Assembly: GCF_000243715.2 (NCBI RefSeq)
Contig: NZ_AHMO02000010.1
Location: 1 to 64,000 of the forward strand
DNA: 64,000 bases
DNA from: Leptospira broomii serovar Hurstbridge str. 5399
GTDB taxonomy: Bacteria; Spirochaetota; Leptospiria; Leptospirales; Leptospiraceae
Direction: 5' to 3'
Shown here: piece by piece, positions 1-8,840 of the stretch
Numbering within the stretch: the first letter of the stretch is position 1
Layout: each line of letters starts with the position of its first letter
The notes under the pieces: model-generated
The model's input: only the letters and a program-made list of their open reading frames with translations
Told to the model about the DNA's origin: nothing
Database searches by the model: none
Made by a program: the position numbers and the translations under genes

Positions 1-373
1 ATCGAAGACGGCCACGCCAAATTAAAAGCAGGCGGAGATGCAACGAACTCAAGCGACTACGAAGCGACGAAAACGAACCAAAACGTTTATATAGGAGCTC
101 CGTCGACGATCAAGATAGCGAGTGCAGGAGATTTGTTCCAAAACTGGGATGCGAACTCGGTTCTTACAGAGAATCGAACGAACGAAGATTCGTTTCATAA
201 ATCGTATAATACAGCAATCAAAACCTTAAACACGCAAATCAACTCGCTGAACGCACAGAACGCGAAGAACGATCTAGCCTTCCAAGCAGCGGCCCAATCG
301 GCAGCAAGCTATGCATCGGATGTACAAAGCTTAGCGAAGGCAATGCTGCAAGGCGGGACATTCGAGTCCTGGG
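1..373 (+). repeat. Duplicated toxin-core segment, copy 1
   Basis: Near-identical to 4271-4631 in the same orientation. The first 130 bases appear base-for-base identical. The copies then differ by scattered substitutions (for example around 121-135) and by 12 extra bases in this copy near 283-294, which add four residues (QAAA or equivalent) in frame. Similarity stops abruptly after CGAGTCCTGGG. Confidence 0.9.
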
Positions 374-2697
374 CTAAAGGCCAGATCCAGGATAAAGTGA
401 ATGCTGCAATGGCGACAGCGATTGCAAATGCAACCGGGATGAGCCCTGACATGGCAAGCCAACTCGTAAGCTGGTTTGAAAAGAAGCAGGCAGACAAGAA
501 AGCAAAAGCCAAGGCTAGAACACAGGAGATCACGTCAGGACTCGTGACAGTAGCAAGTATAGCGGCGTCTTTTATAGCAGGCCCGGAGATGATGGCAGTA
601 GGGCAGGCAGCATTGCAAGCAGTACAAGGCTACCAGAACGGAGGAATGGAAGGAGCGCTTGTAGGAGCGGCGAGTGGGGCAGCAACGGGGTATGCGAGAC
701 AGTTCGGAGTGAACGTAAGCGTATCGTATAGCTACTCGGGAGGATTCGGAGGAAGTGTAGGATTAGGATCATCGTCTCTGAATGCAGGAGTCAGTTTTTC
801 GCAACATGGAAGCAGTAGCTTTAATATAGGCGGGACGTATGGCAATGTAAGCTATAACCCGCAATCAGGGTTTAGCGGTAGTGTGAATCTAACACCTGGC
901 CAGAATACCGGAGCGATGGTGAATCTAGGCCAGCATAGCGGACCTAGCTTAACAATCCAGGAATCGGATGAATCTAGCGGAGTAGGTGGTTCCGTAACGA
1001 TAGATGGTAAGGGAAATACGACAGTAGCCGCCACGTATAGAAACGCTACCGTAGTGTCAGCGACGGGGAACGTGCACAATCCTAGTAGTTTCGGTAACCT
1101 GAGTGTGAACGATAACTTTAATAGTGATCTGAACCAGAACCTTGCGATGGGTAAGGCTGACGAGAATTTAACTGCCGGACGTGCAGAGTTAGAGGCCGGT
1201 AGAAATGCCATAGCAGAAACGGGGAATGAACCTCAGAAAGAGATCTTAAACAATGAGAATGCGAGTGCAGCAGATCAGCATGGAGTCTTGGCGACTCTTG
1301 CTAAAGCGGGAGAGTTTCTAACCGATCCTAGCTCTGCATCTACTTGGTTGGGAAGAACGACTCAGGATGTAGTGGGTAGCTTTCTTGGTAGTACGGGTTT
1401 AGGTGCGAGTGATAGCAATGGGTTTATAGATAAGAATGGAAAGTATGTCCAGCGGACTTGTTTTACGGCAGGGACACTCATTCGGACTAAAGAAGGCTTA
1501 AAGCCTATCGAGAAAATCGAGATTGGGGATTTAGTATTATCGTTAGATCCTAAAACGGGAGAGTTATCGTATAAGAAGGTATCTCGACTCTTCTCGAATG
1601 AAACGCCTATCGTTCATAGAATCACTTATACTAACGGAAACGTAATCAATACAACTTGGAACCACCCTTTCTTTATTCGAGGTAAGGGATTTACAGAAGT
1701 TCGAAACATTCAGCCGGAAGAAAGATCGGTCACGGTTGCGAGTATACGGAACTCGTCTCGTATTGAGAGAAGTTCAGGAATACAGATTGGAGCTTCTCTT
1801 GCATCGATCGGAAGCCAGTCCACGAATTCCAACTCAGCGACTTGGAAGGACGAGATTCGTGGAACGGTTGGGATTTCTAAGATAGAAGAAGTCTACGAGA
1901 AGACGAAGGTATATAACTTTGAAGTAGAAGAGAATCACACGTATTTCGTAGGTAAAGACGGGGTACTGGTTCATAATAAGGGGGGCTGTTCTGTTTCGGG
2001 ATTACCGGACAAGACTGAACTTTTGCACGGCGGAAGTGGATCCGGTGGAGGAGGAGGTTTTGGTCTCTGGTCCGCTATCGGCAGTGCTGCCGCTTCTGGC
2101 ATAGCCGGGTTACACGAATTAGTTAAGAGTGCATTAGGAGAACCGTCTACTCCGCGAGATACTTCCGTAACCCCTGACGAAGCTGCACAAATGAGGAAAC
2201 TTGGGCTTGATCCAATAAATGAAGGCGACATTAATAAGTTCCGAATATCTGCCTCTACAGGAGAAAAAGGAAAAGTAGGTTTTGACATTCCTTCTCCCAC
2301 AACTCTTAAAACGATTCACGGTCAAGTGCCATTACCGGACAAAGAGATACCGAATTTCAAAAATGGAAAAGTTGAACGATTTGTCGGAATGCCGGGGGAA
2401 ACTTACTACGGAGTAAGAGATCCTGATTCAAGGTCGGTCTGGTGGGTAAAAGAAAAACCGGACAGCAAAGCGACGTGGCGTCGAGAAGCTGCCGTAAAAA
2501 AAGATTGGAATGATGGGACTATCATTGAATCGTTTACGATCCCAAAAGATGAAGGAGTTTTTGGCTACAGAGGACCTGCTGCTGGGCAAGTACCGAAAAC
2601 TTATTACTACGGCGGGAAAGAGCAGATTTATTTTCCTGTCGTACCAAAAGAATGGATTAAAAAGGAACCGATGACATGGCCAAAAAAACAAAAATAG
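1..2697 (+). CDS. Polymorphic toxin with Hint domain, 5' end outside window
   Basis: The reading frame is open from base 1, so the N-terminus lies upstream; the first possible internal start (TTG at 133) is not credible. In order it shows an Ala/Gln/Asn-rich helical segment, a small-residue stretch at about 540-700, and a Gly/Ser-rich repetitive region at 700-1100. A Hint (hedgehog/intein) domain runs from CFTAGT (Cys codon 1459) through the TWNHPF block to a terminal VHN at 1969-1977. Such domains cut at the terminal Asn and release what follows. The tail (1978-2694) has a Gly-rich linker and a compact C-terminal domain with GETYYGV, GPAAGQ and GGKEQ motifs. These vaguely recall ADP-ribosyltransferase or TNT-type NADase toxins; that class is a guess. 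The core resembles leptospiral TIGR04388 proteins. The following gene overlaps by 22 bases, the usual toxin-immunity arrangement. Confidence 0.85.
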   Translation: MEDGHAKLKAGGDATNSSDYEATKTNQNVYIGAPSTIKIASAGDLFQNWDANSVLTENRTNEDSFHKSYNTAIKTLNTQINSLNAQNAKNDLAFQAAAQSAASYASDVQSLAKAMLQGGTFESWAKGQIQDKVNAAMATAIANATGMSPDMASQLVSWFEKKQADKKAKAKARTQEITSGLVTVASIAASFIAGPEMMAVGQAALQAVQGYQNGGMEGALVGAASGAATGYARQFGVNVSVSYSYSGGFGGSVGLGSSSLNAGVSFSQHGSSSFNIGGTYGNVSYNPQSGFSGSVNLTPGQNTGAMVNLGQHSGPSLTIQESDESSGVGGSVTIDGKGNTTVAATYRNATVVSATGNVHNPSSFGNLSVNDNFNSDLNQNLAMGKADENLTAGRAELEAGRNAIAETGNEPQKEILNNENASAADQHGVLATLAKAGEFLTDPSSASTWLGRTTQDVVGSFLGSTGLGASDSNGFIDKNGKYVQRTCFTAGTLIRTKEGLKPIEKIEIGDLVLSLDPKTGELSYKKVSRLFSNETPIVHRITYTNGNVINTTWNHPFFIRGKGFTEVRNIQPEERSVTVASIRNSSRIERSSGIQIGASLASIGSQSTNSNSATWKDEIRGTVGISKIEEVYEKTKVYNFEVEENHTYFVGKDGVLVHNKGGCSVSGLPDKTELLHGGSGSGGGGGFGLWSAIGSAAASGIAGLHELVKSALGEPSTPRDTSVTPDEAAQMRKLGLDPINEGDINKFRISASTGEKGKVGFDIPSPTTLKTIHGQVPLPDKEIPNFKNGKVERFVGMPGETYYGVRDPDSRSVWWVKEKPDSKATWRREAAVKKDWNDGTIIESFTIPKDEGVFGYRGPAAGQVPKTYYYGGKEQIYFPVVPKEWIKKEPMTWPKKQK

Positions 2698-2987
2698 TTA
2701 ATGACCAAAAATTAAAGGAAGCCTTAGATCTTTACAATTATATTAATCAAAAAATAAATGAGTATAAAGCATCCTACTCAGAAAAGGGTTTTCTTAGAGA
2801 TTTAATGGTCCTTAATCGGATTAAGTTGGCGATAATGGAGAATGATATTGATTCATTGAATTGGATTGATCAAGAGTCGAAAGGAATTGCAGATACTTTG
2901 GGAGCTCACGTTGATGAACCAGACTTTACAAATAAAATGTATAATTTATTAAATATATTAAGCGAAATGAGGAGTGAACATCATTGA
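2676..2987 (+). CDS. Candidate immunity protein for the upstream toxin
   Basis: A 103-residue protein with no signal peptide or membrane segment, predicted helical and charged (many Lys, Asp and Glu), so probably cytoplasmic. Its ATG lies inside the last codons of the Hint toxin gene, and AAGGAA about 8 bases upstream gives a usable ribosome site, so the two genes should be translationally coupled. In polymorphic toxin loci the gene directly after the toxin domain encodes the cognate immunity protein, and that position is the whole basis of this call. I do not recognise the family from sequence. It could instead be an unrelated small protein, but the tight overlap makes a functional pair likely. 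Confidence 0.65.
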   Translation: MAKKTKIVNDQKLKEALDLYNYINQKINEYKASYSEKGFLRDLMVLNRIKLAIMENDIDSLNWIDQESKGIADTLGAHVDEPDFTNKMYNLLNILSEMRSEHH

Positions 2988-3092
2988 CCTTATTTTTAAG
3001 CTAATTATCCGAAGTAATTGGTATCAATATCGAACGCAACAGAATTGAAAGCCAATCGAAAAAGGTAGCTATACAAATTCAAGAAGACTCAA

Positions 3093-3446
3093 GTGAGCAA
3101 GGTCTCTTTTGAAAATAACAAGGTATTAATTGGTCGAAAAGTTATTAAGGAGTTTCCTCGACCGATCGAAGGAATAGTGAAGACTAATACATTGATTATT
3201 GTTCTCCTTGAATATGATGTAAATAGTAAAATAGATTTAAATGTATTGGCTATTAATAAATCTGGCGAAGAAATCTGGCGCATTGAGCCGGATTTAGAGG
3301 CGGATGAAAATAATCCTTATGTCAGCATTCAGAATGATGGAACAGATTTATTTAAAATGGACGGTTCTTACGTGACGATAGACTTAAAAACTGGCAAAAT
3401 AATAAAGCGTGCGAAAGAAAATAACGTAGGTCGAAGGCCCTGGTAG
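3093..3446 (+). CDS. Hypothetical protein, possible orphan immunity protein
   Basis: 117 residues from a GTG start. An in-frame TAG at 3066 excludes a longer product, and AAGAAG at 3081 sits at a suitable distance. The protein is beta-rich and soluble (IEGIVKTNTLIIVLLEYD, then EEIWRIEP, then YVTIDLKTGKI), with no export signal. The pattern of short strands with a conserved Trp/Pro turn is common in immunity-like and WD/PQQ-like small proteins, but no family is recognised. It sits between a toxin-immunity pair and a truncated toxin core, where orphan immunity genes usually collect. Function is inferred only from that context. Confidence 0.5.
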   Translation: MSKVSFENNKVLIGRKVIKEFPRPIEGIVKTNTLIIVLLEYDVNSKIDLNVLAINKSGEEIWRIEPDLEADENNPYVSIQNDGTDLFKMDGSYVTIDLKTGKIIKRAKENNVGRRPW

Positions 3447-3522
3447 AGGGTTAAAGTTTCGATTCGTTTAGGTAATAAACTGGAGCTGAGTGGGATTATG
3501 CAAATCCAGGAATGACTAAGTT

Positions 3523-3939
3523 ATGAAAATTCAGTATATTATTTTAATATTATTGGTAGTGATTGGTCCGATAAAAGCTTCACAAGAGAATATTCGTTTG
3601 CCAAGTGATAAAGAATGCTTTAACTTTTACAAAGGTAAGTTTAAATCTTTCGTACAGAATAGAGCTGATTCGACAATATTGATAAACAATGGTTCCTTTA
3701 GTTTTCTTTATGATGAAAAGTCGGAATCATATAAAATAAAGGCAATATTTCAAATCGTTGGAAGGTGTACATACATGTATCGGATTGTGGAAATCGATGA
3801 TCCGACTAAATCCGAAAATGAAAAAAAACATATGTTCTCCTTTCCAATTATAGAATCAATTTATAGAATTGAAGGAAATAAAGCTTATTATAAAGGCATT
3901 GGTTGTGATTGCGCAGGATATTATGAGAAATTGGAATAA
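3523..3939 (+). CDS. Small exported protein, possible periplasmic immunity factor
   Basis: 138 residues. The N-terminus (MKIQYIILILLVVIGPIKASQ) is a clear Sec-type signal peptide with a likely cut after KAS, so the mature protein is periplasmic or secreted. The mature part is about 118 residues with three Cys in the C-terminal half, including a CDCAGYY stretch, which may form disulphides. No family is recognised. It lies in the toxin locus just before a truncated toxin-core copy. A periplasmic immunity protein is possible, but a simple hypothetical exported protein is equally consistent with the sequence. Confidence 0.5.
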   Translation: MKIQYIILILLVVIGPIKASQENIRLPSDKECFNFYKGKFKSFVQNRADSTILINNGSFSFLYDEKSESYKIKAIFQIVGRCTYMYRIVEIDDPTKSENEKKHMFSFPIIESIYRIEGNKAYYKGIGCDCAGYYEKLE

Positions 3940-3955
3940 TAGGAATTTCATACTA

Positions 3956-4110
3956 CTCCCCCCGCGAGGGATGCGCAGGGCTTTGTCCAACACGGATAGA
4001 TAAATGAAAGGTAAGCTAACAAAAGAGAGCGTGTTGGATGAGGGCGACTGCCCGAACCCGAAGCAGCCCGGCCCAAAGGGCGCGGCCCTAACCCTCCTAA
4101 TTACAATAAT
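3956..4110. repeat. GC-rich element with 9-bp inverted repeat
   Basis: A GC-rich patch in AT-rich surroundings. TCCAACACG at 3986-3994 is repeated inverted as CGTGTTGGA at 4030-4038, and a GCCC-AAA-GGGC hairpin follows at about 4072. The patch abuts the start of the truncated toxin core. It may be the edge of a recombined cassette or a dispersed repeat; I cannot tell which. Confidence 0.4.
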
Positions 4111-4684
4111 ATTCCAGCAATCGTTGATTGGAGCAGGCAACGTAGCGTTAGAGAGCCGGCTGAACGACCAAGCAATAACAACGAAACAAAACGCGGTAAA
4201 CCAGATAGCCTCGTCACTTGGTAAGAACGCGGTTGTGGATAGCTACGGGAATATAACGTATACGACAGCAATCGAAGACGGCCACGCCAAATTAAAAGCA
4301 GGCGGAGATGCAACGAACTCAAGCGACTACGAAGCGACGAAAACGAACCAAAACGTTTATATAGGAGCTCCGTCGACGATCAAGATAGCGAGCGGAGGAA
4401 ATCTATTCCAAAACTGGGATGCGAACTCGGTTCTTACAGAGAATCGAACGAACGAAGATTCGTTTCATAAATCGTATAATACAGCAATCAATACCCTAAA
4501 CACGCAAATCAACTCGCTGAATGCACAAAACGCGAAGAACGATCTAGCCTTCCAATCGGCAGCGAGCTACGCGTCGGATGTCCAAAGTTTAGCGAAGGCA
4601 ATGCTGCAAGGCGGGACATTCGAGTCCTGGGGTTCCTCAATGTTACCAGCTTCTGCATTTAACGAAATTATTCTTCCAGCGTAA
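4004..4684 (+). pseudogene. Truncated second copy of the toxin core
   Basis: An open frame of 226 codons whose residues from about 89 onward repeat the beginning of the window's first gene. It carries four residues fewer in the Gln/Ala segment and ends abruptly after GTFESW, where unrelated sequence adds a short tail (GSSMLPASAFNEIILPA). Upstream of the shared block it carries a hydrophobic stretch (ALTLLITIIFQQSLIGAG) that probably shows what precedes base 1 in the intact gene. The ATG at 4004 lies in the GC-rich element and has no good ribosome site. The Gly/Ser region, the Hint domain and the toxin domain are all absent. I read it as a leftover core fragment from duplication and recombination. 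It may still act as donor sequence for recombination. Confidence 0.7.
4271..4631 (+). repeat. Duplicated toxin-core segment, copy 2
   Basis: Matches 1-373 in the same orientation with a net 12-base in-frame deletion and scattered substitutions, mostly in the second half. The match ends sharply at base 4631. Confidence 0.9.
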
Positions 4685-4701
4685 TTTTTAGTATTAGCTC
4701 T

Positions 4702-5004
4702 TTAGAATCCTAATAACCTTCCGTTAAAGATCTCCGCAATAGTAGATTTCAGTTGATTAAAGAAGAAATCTTTAAATATATTACGAAATCTTGTAGGAGA
4801 AAAGTTCCGATTAGTATTCTTTCTTAACCTGTTCGTATTTTTAAAAATCCGAGAATAGTAATCGATAACTCCGATCACTGCAAGAGAGAAAATTTTCGTC
4901 GTTATATTTTTATATAGACCTAGGTATTTTTCTTCATTGCAAGAAACGTAAATATGTAGAGAAATGACCGTCTTGGCGACTTTGATTTGAAAGACGTAAT
5001 TCAC
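4702..5004 (-). CDS. Doubtful ORF, possible remnant
   Basis: A 100-codon open frame on the reverse strand that fills most of the 354 bases between the truncated toxin core and the patatin gene. Its translation is rich in Phe, Asn, Ile and Arg (KNTNRLRKNTNRNFSP), with no recognised domain and no strong ribosome site. The Arg/Asn-rich, aromatic C-terminus has the flavour of a transposase tail, and the toxin copy is broken next to it, but I find no terminal inverted repeats or catalytic motif. It may be degenerate mobile DNA or chance. Confidence 0.25.
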   Translation of the reverse strand: MNYVFQIKVAKTVISLHIYVSCNEEKYLGLYKNITTKIFSLAVIGVIDYYSRIFKNTNRLRKNTNRNFSPTRFRNIFKDFFFNQLKSTIAEIFNGRLLGF

Positions 5005-5038
5005 ACCAACTTCGACTCTAAGAAACTTAAGGTATTAT

Positions 5039-6016
5039 ATGAAACGAATATTACAAATTGATGGTGGCGGAATATTAGGTATCATGCCTGCTTTGGTCCT
5101 CGTAAAACTAGAGGCTCTCCTTAAAGAAGTGAAGCAGGCTACGTTGTCCGAATCATTCGACCTCATAACAGGCTCTTCTACCGGAGCGATTATCGGAGGT
5201 GCTATCGCAGCAGGAGTTCCAGCGCAAGCGATTGCAGATCTATATATTAAAAAGGGAGCTGACTTGTTCTCTCCTAGAACCCGATGGAATCCGGGAAACT
5301 GGCTTAGAGGAAAGTACGATCGAAATCCATTTATCGAGCAAATCAAAAGCACAAAAACCTTCGACGGCAAACCTTTGGAAACATTATTTATGAAGGACTT
5401 GAAGACTCGCTTTATGGCCACTTCATTTAATCTTTGTTCTCAAAGAACTCATTTCTTAAAGTCCTGGGATACGTATGATGGTACTCATTCGCTCTATGAA
5501 GTAATTTCATGGTCGGCTCTCTCTGCTGCCTATTATTTTGGAAAAATCAATGTTCCCAATTTTCAATGGACGGATTTTCTTCCCGACGGTTCTAGCAAAA
5601 GAGTCGAGGGAGGAGTATTTCAAGACGGTGGACAAGGTATCAACAACAATACTATTCATTACATTCTTACGGAGATTTTGGCGAATCGCTGGTATGAAGA
5701 GGGAACTGTCATTTTATCTCTTGGGACCGGAAATAAGGACACTTTAGTAAGCTACTCGGAAGCATCCAAAACCGATTTCTTAGGCCAAATATTTAAATAC
5801 CCATTTCAAGCTCGGGCCGAATCAACGATTGATCAAGTACTTGCCGCACAGTATTTAGCAAAACTGAACGAGAACCTGCGCTTTCATAGATTTGATACTA
5901 TACTTCACGATAATGAAAACGAGCTGGATAAAGTTGAATATATCGATCATTTTGTGGAATATGGACATCGGATGGCGGATTCCGTGGATATCGGTTTTGT
6001 GCAAAGGTATTTTTAA
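5039..6016 (+). CDS. Patatin-like phospholipase
   Basis: A 325-residue serine acyl hydrolase of the patatin family, expected to release fatty acids from phospholipids. It has the oxyanion-hole motif DGGGILG at residues 8-14, the nucleophile elbow GSSTG at 45-49 (Ser47), and the second member of the dyad in DGG at 196-198 (Asp196). No signal peptide or membrane segment is present, so it is cytoplasmic unless exported by another route. The start at 5039 follows AAGG at a normal distance and places the glycine motif right at the N-terminus, as usual. It stands alone. Stand-alone patatins occur both in lipid turnover and as effectors of antiphage systems, but no nucleotidyltransferase or other defence partner is visible here. 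Confidence 0.9.
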   Translation: MKRILQIDGGGILGIMPALVLVKLEALLKEVKQATLSESFDLITGSSTGAIIGGAIAAGVPAQAIADLYIKKGADLFSPRTRWNPGNWLRGKYDRNPFIEQIKSTKTFDGKPLETLFMKDLKTRFMATSFNLCSQRTHFLKSWDTYDGTHSLYEVISWSALSAAYYFGKINVPNFQWTDFLPDGSSKRVEGGVFQDGGQGINNNTIHYILTEILANRWYEEGTVILSLGTGNKDTLVSYSEASKTDFLGQIFKYPFQARAESTIDQVLAAQYLAKLNENLRFHRFDTILHDNENELDKVEYIDHFVEYGHRMADSVDIGFVQRYF

Positions 6017-6642
6017 AGACGATCTACATTAGACTAAAATAATGTGTATTTTGTGTTCGAGAGATCCGAAAAATCGAACACGGATATTTTTAAGTAAATA
6101 TCGATTTTCTCCGAATAATGAGAAGATCGAGGGATCACTCTCAAAGGTGGTCTTTTCTATATTTCAAAATTTTCAGTTTATGAATTGCTCATTTCAGATT
6201 CAAGGCGACCCGTAATTTCCTTTATCGTTCGATAAGTCTTTAGGATCGGAACATTGCTCCCAAAAGATGGAAAGGCGTGTTTCAATTGCTACATTAAACT
6301 GATTCGAGTATTCGATTGATTAAAGCAGTATTCACTTCCGAGGAAAAACCGTTCAGAGGCGTTCGAGATGAAACGGCACATGCTGCCTGACAATTTTTGA
6401 CTAAGTTCTGGTCAAAGGGTCCGGTTAATTACAGATTGTGAAGCGGAAGATAATCGACTTAGTATTCTTCGCAGAAGCGATAAACGGCGGTTGGCTCAAA
6501 ATTGTGACAATTCTGGAGAATTGATCCGTTTCATCACATATATTTGACAGATTTTGATTTATTTCATTTTTATAATTTTCAGGAAATATTTTGCTTTGAG
6601 GAAAAGAATTTCGTCTATAAGATTTTAGAAAGGAATTCTAGT
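6017..6642. other. Intergenic region with two hairpins
   Basis: About 625 bases without a convincing gene. Two hairpins lie just behind the patatin gene: GTGTTCGA/TCGAACAC at 6053-6081, and a weaker GATCAC/GTGGTC at 6133-6152 followed by TTTT. The rest contains nothing I recognise. The reading frame of the next gene extends back to a TTG at 6544, but the better start is at 6643. Confidence 0.5.
6053..6081 (+). terminator. Candidate terminator of the patatin gene
   Basis: Perfect 8-bp arms (GTGTTCGA and TCGAACAC) around a 13-base loop, 36 bases after the patatin stop codon. ATATTTTT follows a few bases later. The stem has moderate GC. Confidence 0.45.
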
Positions 6643-7248
6643 TTGAAGCCGGAAGAAAAAGTAGGGAAATTAGAGATTACGAAATTGACTTTGGGAATAA
6701 TCGGTTCAATCATTCCGTTAATCGCCTTTCACATTTATTCTTTTTCTTCCTATTCTCATTTTGATCGAGAAGTGGTTTTAGACCCTATTTTCTTTGAAAA
6801 TCAGAGCCAACCGAAAACCCGCGAGAATTCTATCTTTTTTGGAAAACAGAGTTTCGTATATTTCGGTTATCTAAATTGTAAGTCGGTTTGCCACGGCGCT
6901 GTTTCGAAATTCAAAAAAATTCTGAACGAATCCAAAAGCGAATCTTTGCAAATCGTCTTAATCAGCCTGGATCCAGAAAATGAATCTCTGGATAGTTGGC
7001 GGAATTACTTTCCGGATACTCCACCGCGAAGAATACGAATTTTAAAGCCGGATACTTCCGAGAAGTCATTTCAGTTAGCAAGTGTCTTTGGAAATCGAAT
7101 CATTAGGAATCCGACCACTTTCGAAATAGAACATCTAGACGTCATGTTCTGGGTTAACGAAGAAGCGAAGATAAAAAGTCTTTTTCCGAATTTTTCGCAA
7201 AGTAATACATTTAGTTCCGAATTTAAAAAACTAGCGTCACTAAAATAA
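6643..7248 (+). CDS. SCO1/SenC-family copper chaperone, membrane-anchored
   Basis: A thioredoxin-fold SCO protein that delivers copper to a cuproenzyme or reduces its cysteines in the periplasm. With the TTG start at 6643 (AAGGAA 7 bases upstream) it has 201 residues. A single membrane anchor lies at about 14-35 and is followed by the copper motif C79-x3-C83 (FGYLNCKSVCH) and the distal ligand His164 (HLDVMFW), the classic Cys-Cys-His set. The longer frame from 6544 would add 33 residues without a ribosome site. It is followed 18 bases later by an MCP gene and lies close to copper nitrite reductase, which would be the natural client. A second SCO gene sits on the other strand, so the two may serve different copper sites. 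Confidence 0.8.
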   Translation: MKPEEKVGKLEITKLTLGIIGSIIPLIAFHIYSFSSYSHFDREVVLDPIFFENQSQPKTRENSIFFGKQSFVYFGYLNCKSVCHGAVSKFKKILNESKSESLQIVLISLDPENESLDSWRNYFPDTPPRRIRILKPDTSEKSFQLASVFGNRIIRNPTTFEIEHLDVMFWVNEEAKIKSLFPNFSQSNTFSSEFKKLASLK

Positions 7249-7266
7249 TACCATCCGAGGCGAAAT

Positions 7267-8811
7267 ATGCAATCATCCGACAGTAGCACTTTCTATTTAA
7301 TCGCGCAAACTCAATTCGACCGCGAAATTAAGAAAGTTGATCGTTTTTTCTATATATTACTATTAGCTCATATACCTGTCGTATTCTTATTTTCCATAAA
7401 GTTTGGATCTTGGAAATTTGTAGCGGTTTCTTCAATAGTCATTACCGTATCTGCGACTATCGGCTTTCTACTATTGCGAGGGCATTATCTACTGCGGCTG
7501 CTAAATTCGGTCCTAATCATGCTTTGGTCGGCGGTTCTGATACAATCGCAATACGGAAGTATAGAAATGCATTTTCATATTTTCGGAGCACTCGCTTTTC
7601 TACTGCTCTATAGGGATTGGAAAGCGCTTTTGCCCGGTGCACTGTACATCGCCGTGCATCATGGACTACTTTCCTACTGTCAGAGTATTAATGCGAAAAT
7701 TTTCGATATTCCCCTCGTAATCTTCAATTACGGATATGGTTGGGATATAGTTTTTACTCATGCAATATTTGTGATATTTGAAACTGGTATTTTGATCTAC
7801 TACGCTGTTCGGTTCAAAAAGGAATTCATGAACCAAGCCGAAAGTCTATTAGCTCTAAGTGATTTAAGAAAAAGCAATCATTCAATTCAAGCCGAGGTCC
7901 GAGATAGATCGCAATCCGTTAACCAAATTCTAGAAAATTTGGTAATCAGTTCCGGTTTCGTTGCAGAAAAAACGACGGATCAGGCAAATAGTTTGTCGGA
8001 AATCAATTCAGGCGTGAACGAAATTTCAGATTCTATAATGAACATTTCCGCATCTGCGCTTACTCAAATTCAAGCGACTCAGGCCCTCGGCTCCTCTTTC
8101 CAAAATCTCGAAGAAAGCTTCGGTAAAATGAAAGACCAGTTGCTTTCCACTAAGAATTTATTTGAAACTACCTGGAACCATGCCAGAGAATCCGAAAAAA
8201 GTTTACAGGCCATCGAAAAGTCTATCGAGAGAATCGAAACCAGCTCGTCGGAGACGGCTGCAAAATTAGGCACAATCACCGATATCGCAGATAAAGTAAA
8301 TCTATTGGCGTTAAACGCATCAATTGAGGCTGCGAGAGCGGGAGAACACGGAAGAGGTTTTGCAGTGGTGGCGGATGAAATTTCAAAGTTAGCCGATCAA
8401 ACCGGAAGAACGATCAAAGAAATTTTTCGCCTGGTTAAGAATGGAACAGAGGAAATGTCTAAAAACACTGAAATTGTCCAAACCGGAACCAAAACGATCT
8501 CCTTAATTTTATCCGATGTCGACTCTGTCCGGGAAAGTTTAAATAAGTTCGTCTCCATTTTAGGCATTCAATCCGAAGCAATAAACACGGTTTCTTCCGC
8601 ACACGGAAAAGTGGATCAAATTGCGGAAGTAATTCGGAATGCAACGGAGGAAGAAAAGAAAGGATTGGGAGAAATAAGAATATTGTTAGATAAAATACAG
8701 TCTTTTAATTCCTTTATTTCGCAACAGGCTTCAGCGTCTGCCGATCAAACTAAAGAATGTAAAGAGTTAAGTACCTCATTGCAAAGAAAGGTGGAGGAAT
8801 TCCAGGCGTAA
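7267..8811 (+). CDS. Methyl-accepting chemotaxis protein with multispan membrane sensor
   Basis: A 514-residue chemoreceptor. The N-terminal ~195 residues form about six membrane helices with almost no periplasmic loop, so sensing is likely intramembrane or through another protein. The cytoplasmic half is a standard signalling coiled coil with the conserved hairpin tip at about residues 335-385 ([25 protein letters not shown]). No HAMP domain is evident. The membrane part is rich in His at conserved-looking places (EMHFHIF, AVHHGLL, FTHAIF), which could bind heme or copper. It is probably co-transcribed with the preceding SCO gene and may steer cells by copper, nitrite or redox state. That link is inferred from the neighbours. 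Confidence 0.9.
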   Translation: MQSSDSSTFYLIAQTQFDREIKKVDRFFYILLLAHIPVVFLFSIKFGSWKFVAVSSIVITVSATIGFLLLRGHYLLRLLNSVLIMLWSAVLIQSQYGSIEMHFHIFGALAFLLLYRDWKALLPGALYIAVHHGLLSYCQSINAKIFDIPLVIFNYGYGWDIVFTHAIFVIFETGILIYYAVRFKKEFMNQAESLLALSDLRKSNHSIQAEVRDRSQSVNQILENLVISSGFVAEKTTDQANSLSEINSGVNEISDSIMNISASALTQIQATQALGSSFQNLEESFGKMKDQLLSTKNLFETTWNHARESEKSLQAIEKSIERIETSSSETAAKLGTITDIADKVNLLALNASIEAARAGEHGRGFAVVADEISKLADQTGRTIKEIFRLVKNGTEEMSKNTEIVQTGTKTISLILSDVDSVRESLNKFVSILGIQSEAINTVSSAHGKVDQIAEVIRNATEEEKKGLGEIRILLDKIQSFNSFISQQASASADQTKECKELSTSLQRKVEEFQA

Positions 8812-8840
8812 TCGAAACTTTGGATAGTAATCGATATTAG

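Noticed and set aside
4702..5004. Insertion sequence between the toxin fragment and the patatin gene
   Set aside because: No terminal inverted repeats, target duplication or DDE motif could be found; kept only as a doubtful ORF.
5039..6016. Antiphage CBASS effector
   Set aside because: The patatin has no neighbouring nucleotidyltransferase or other defence gene; a lone patatin is not enough.
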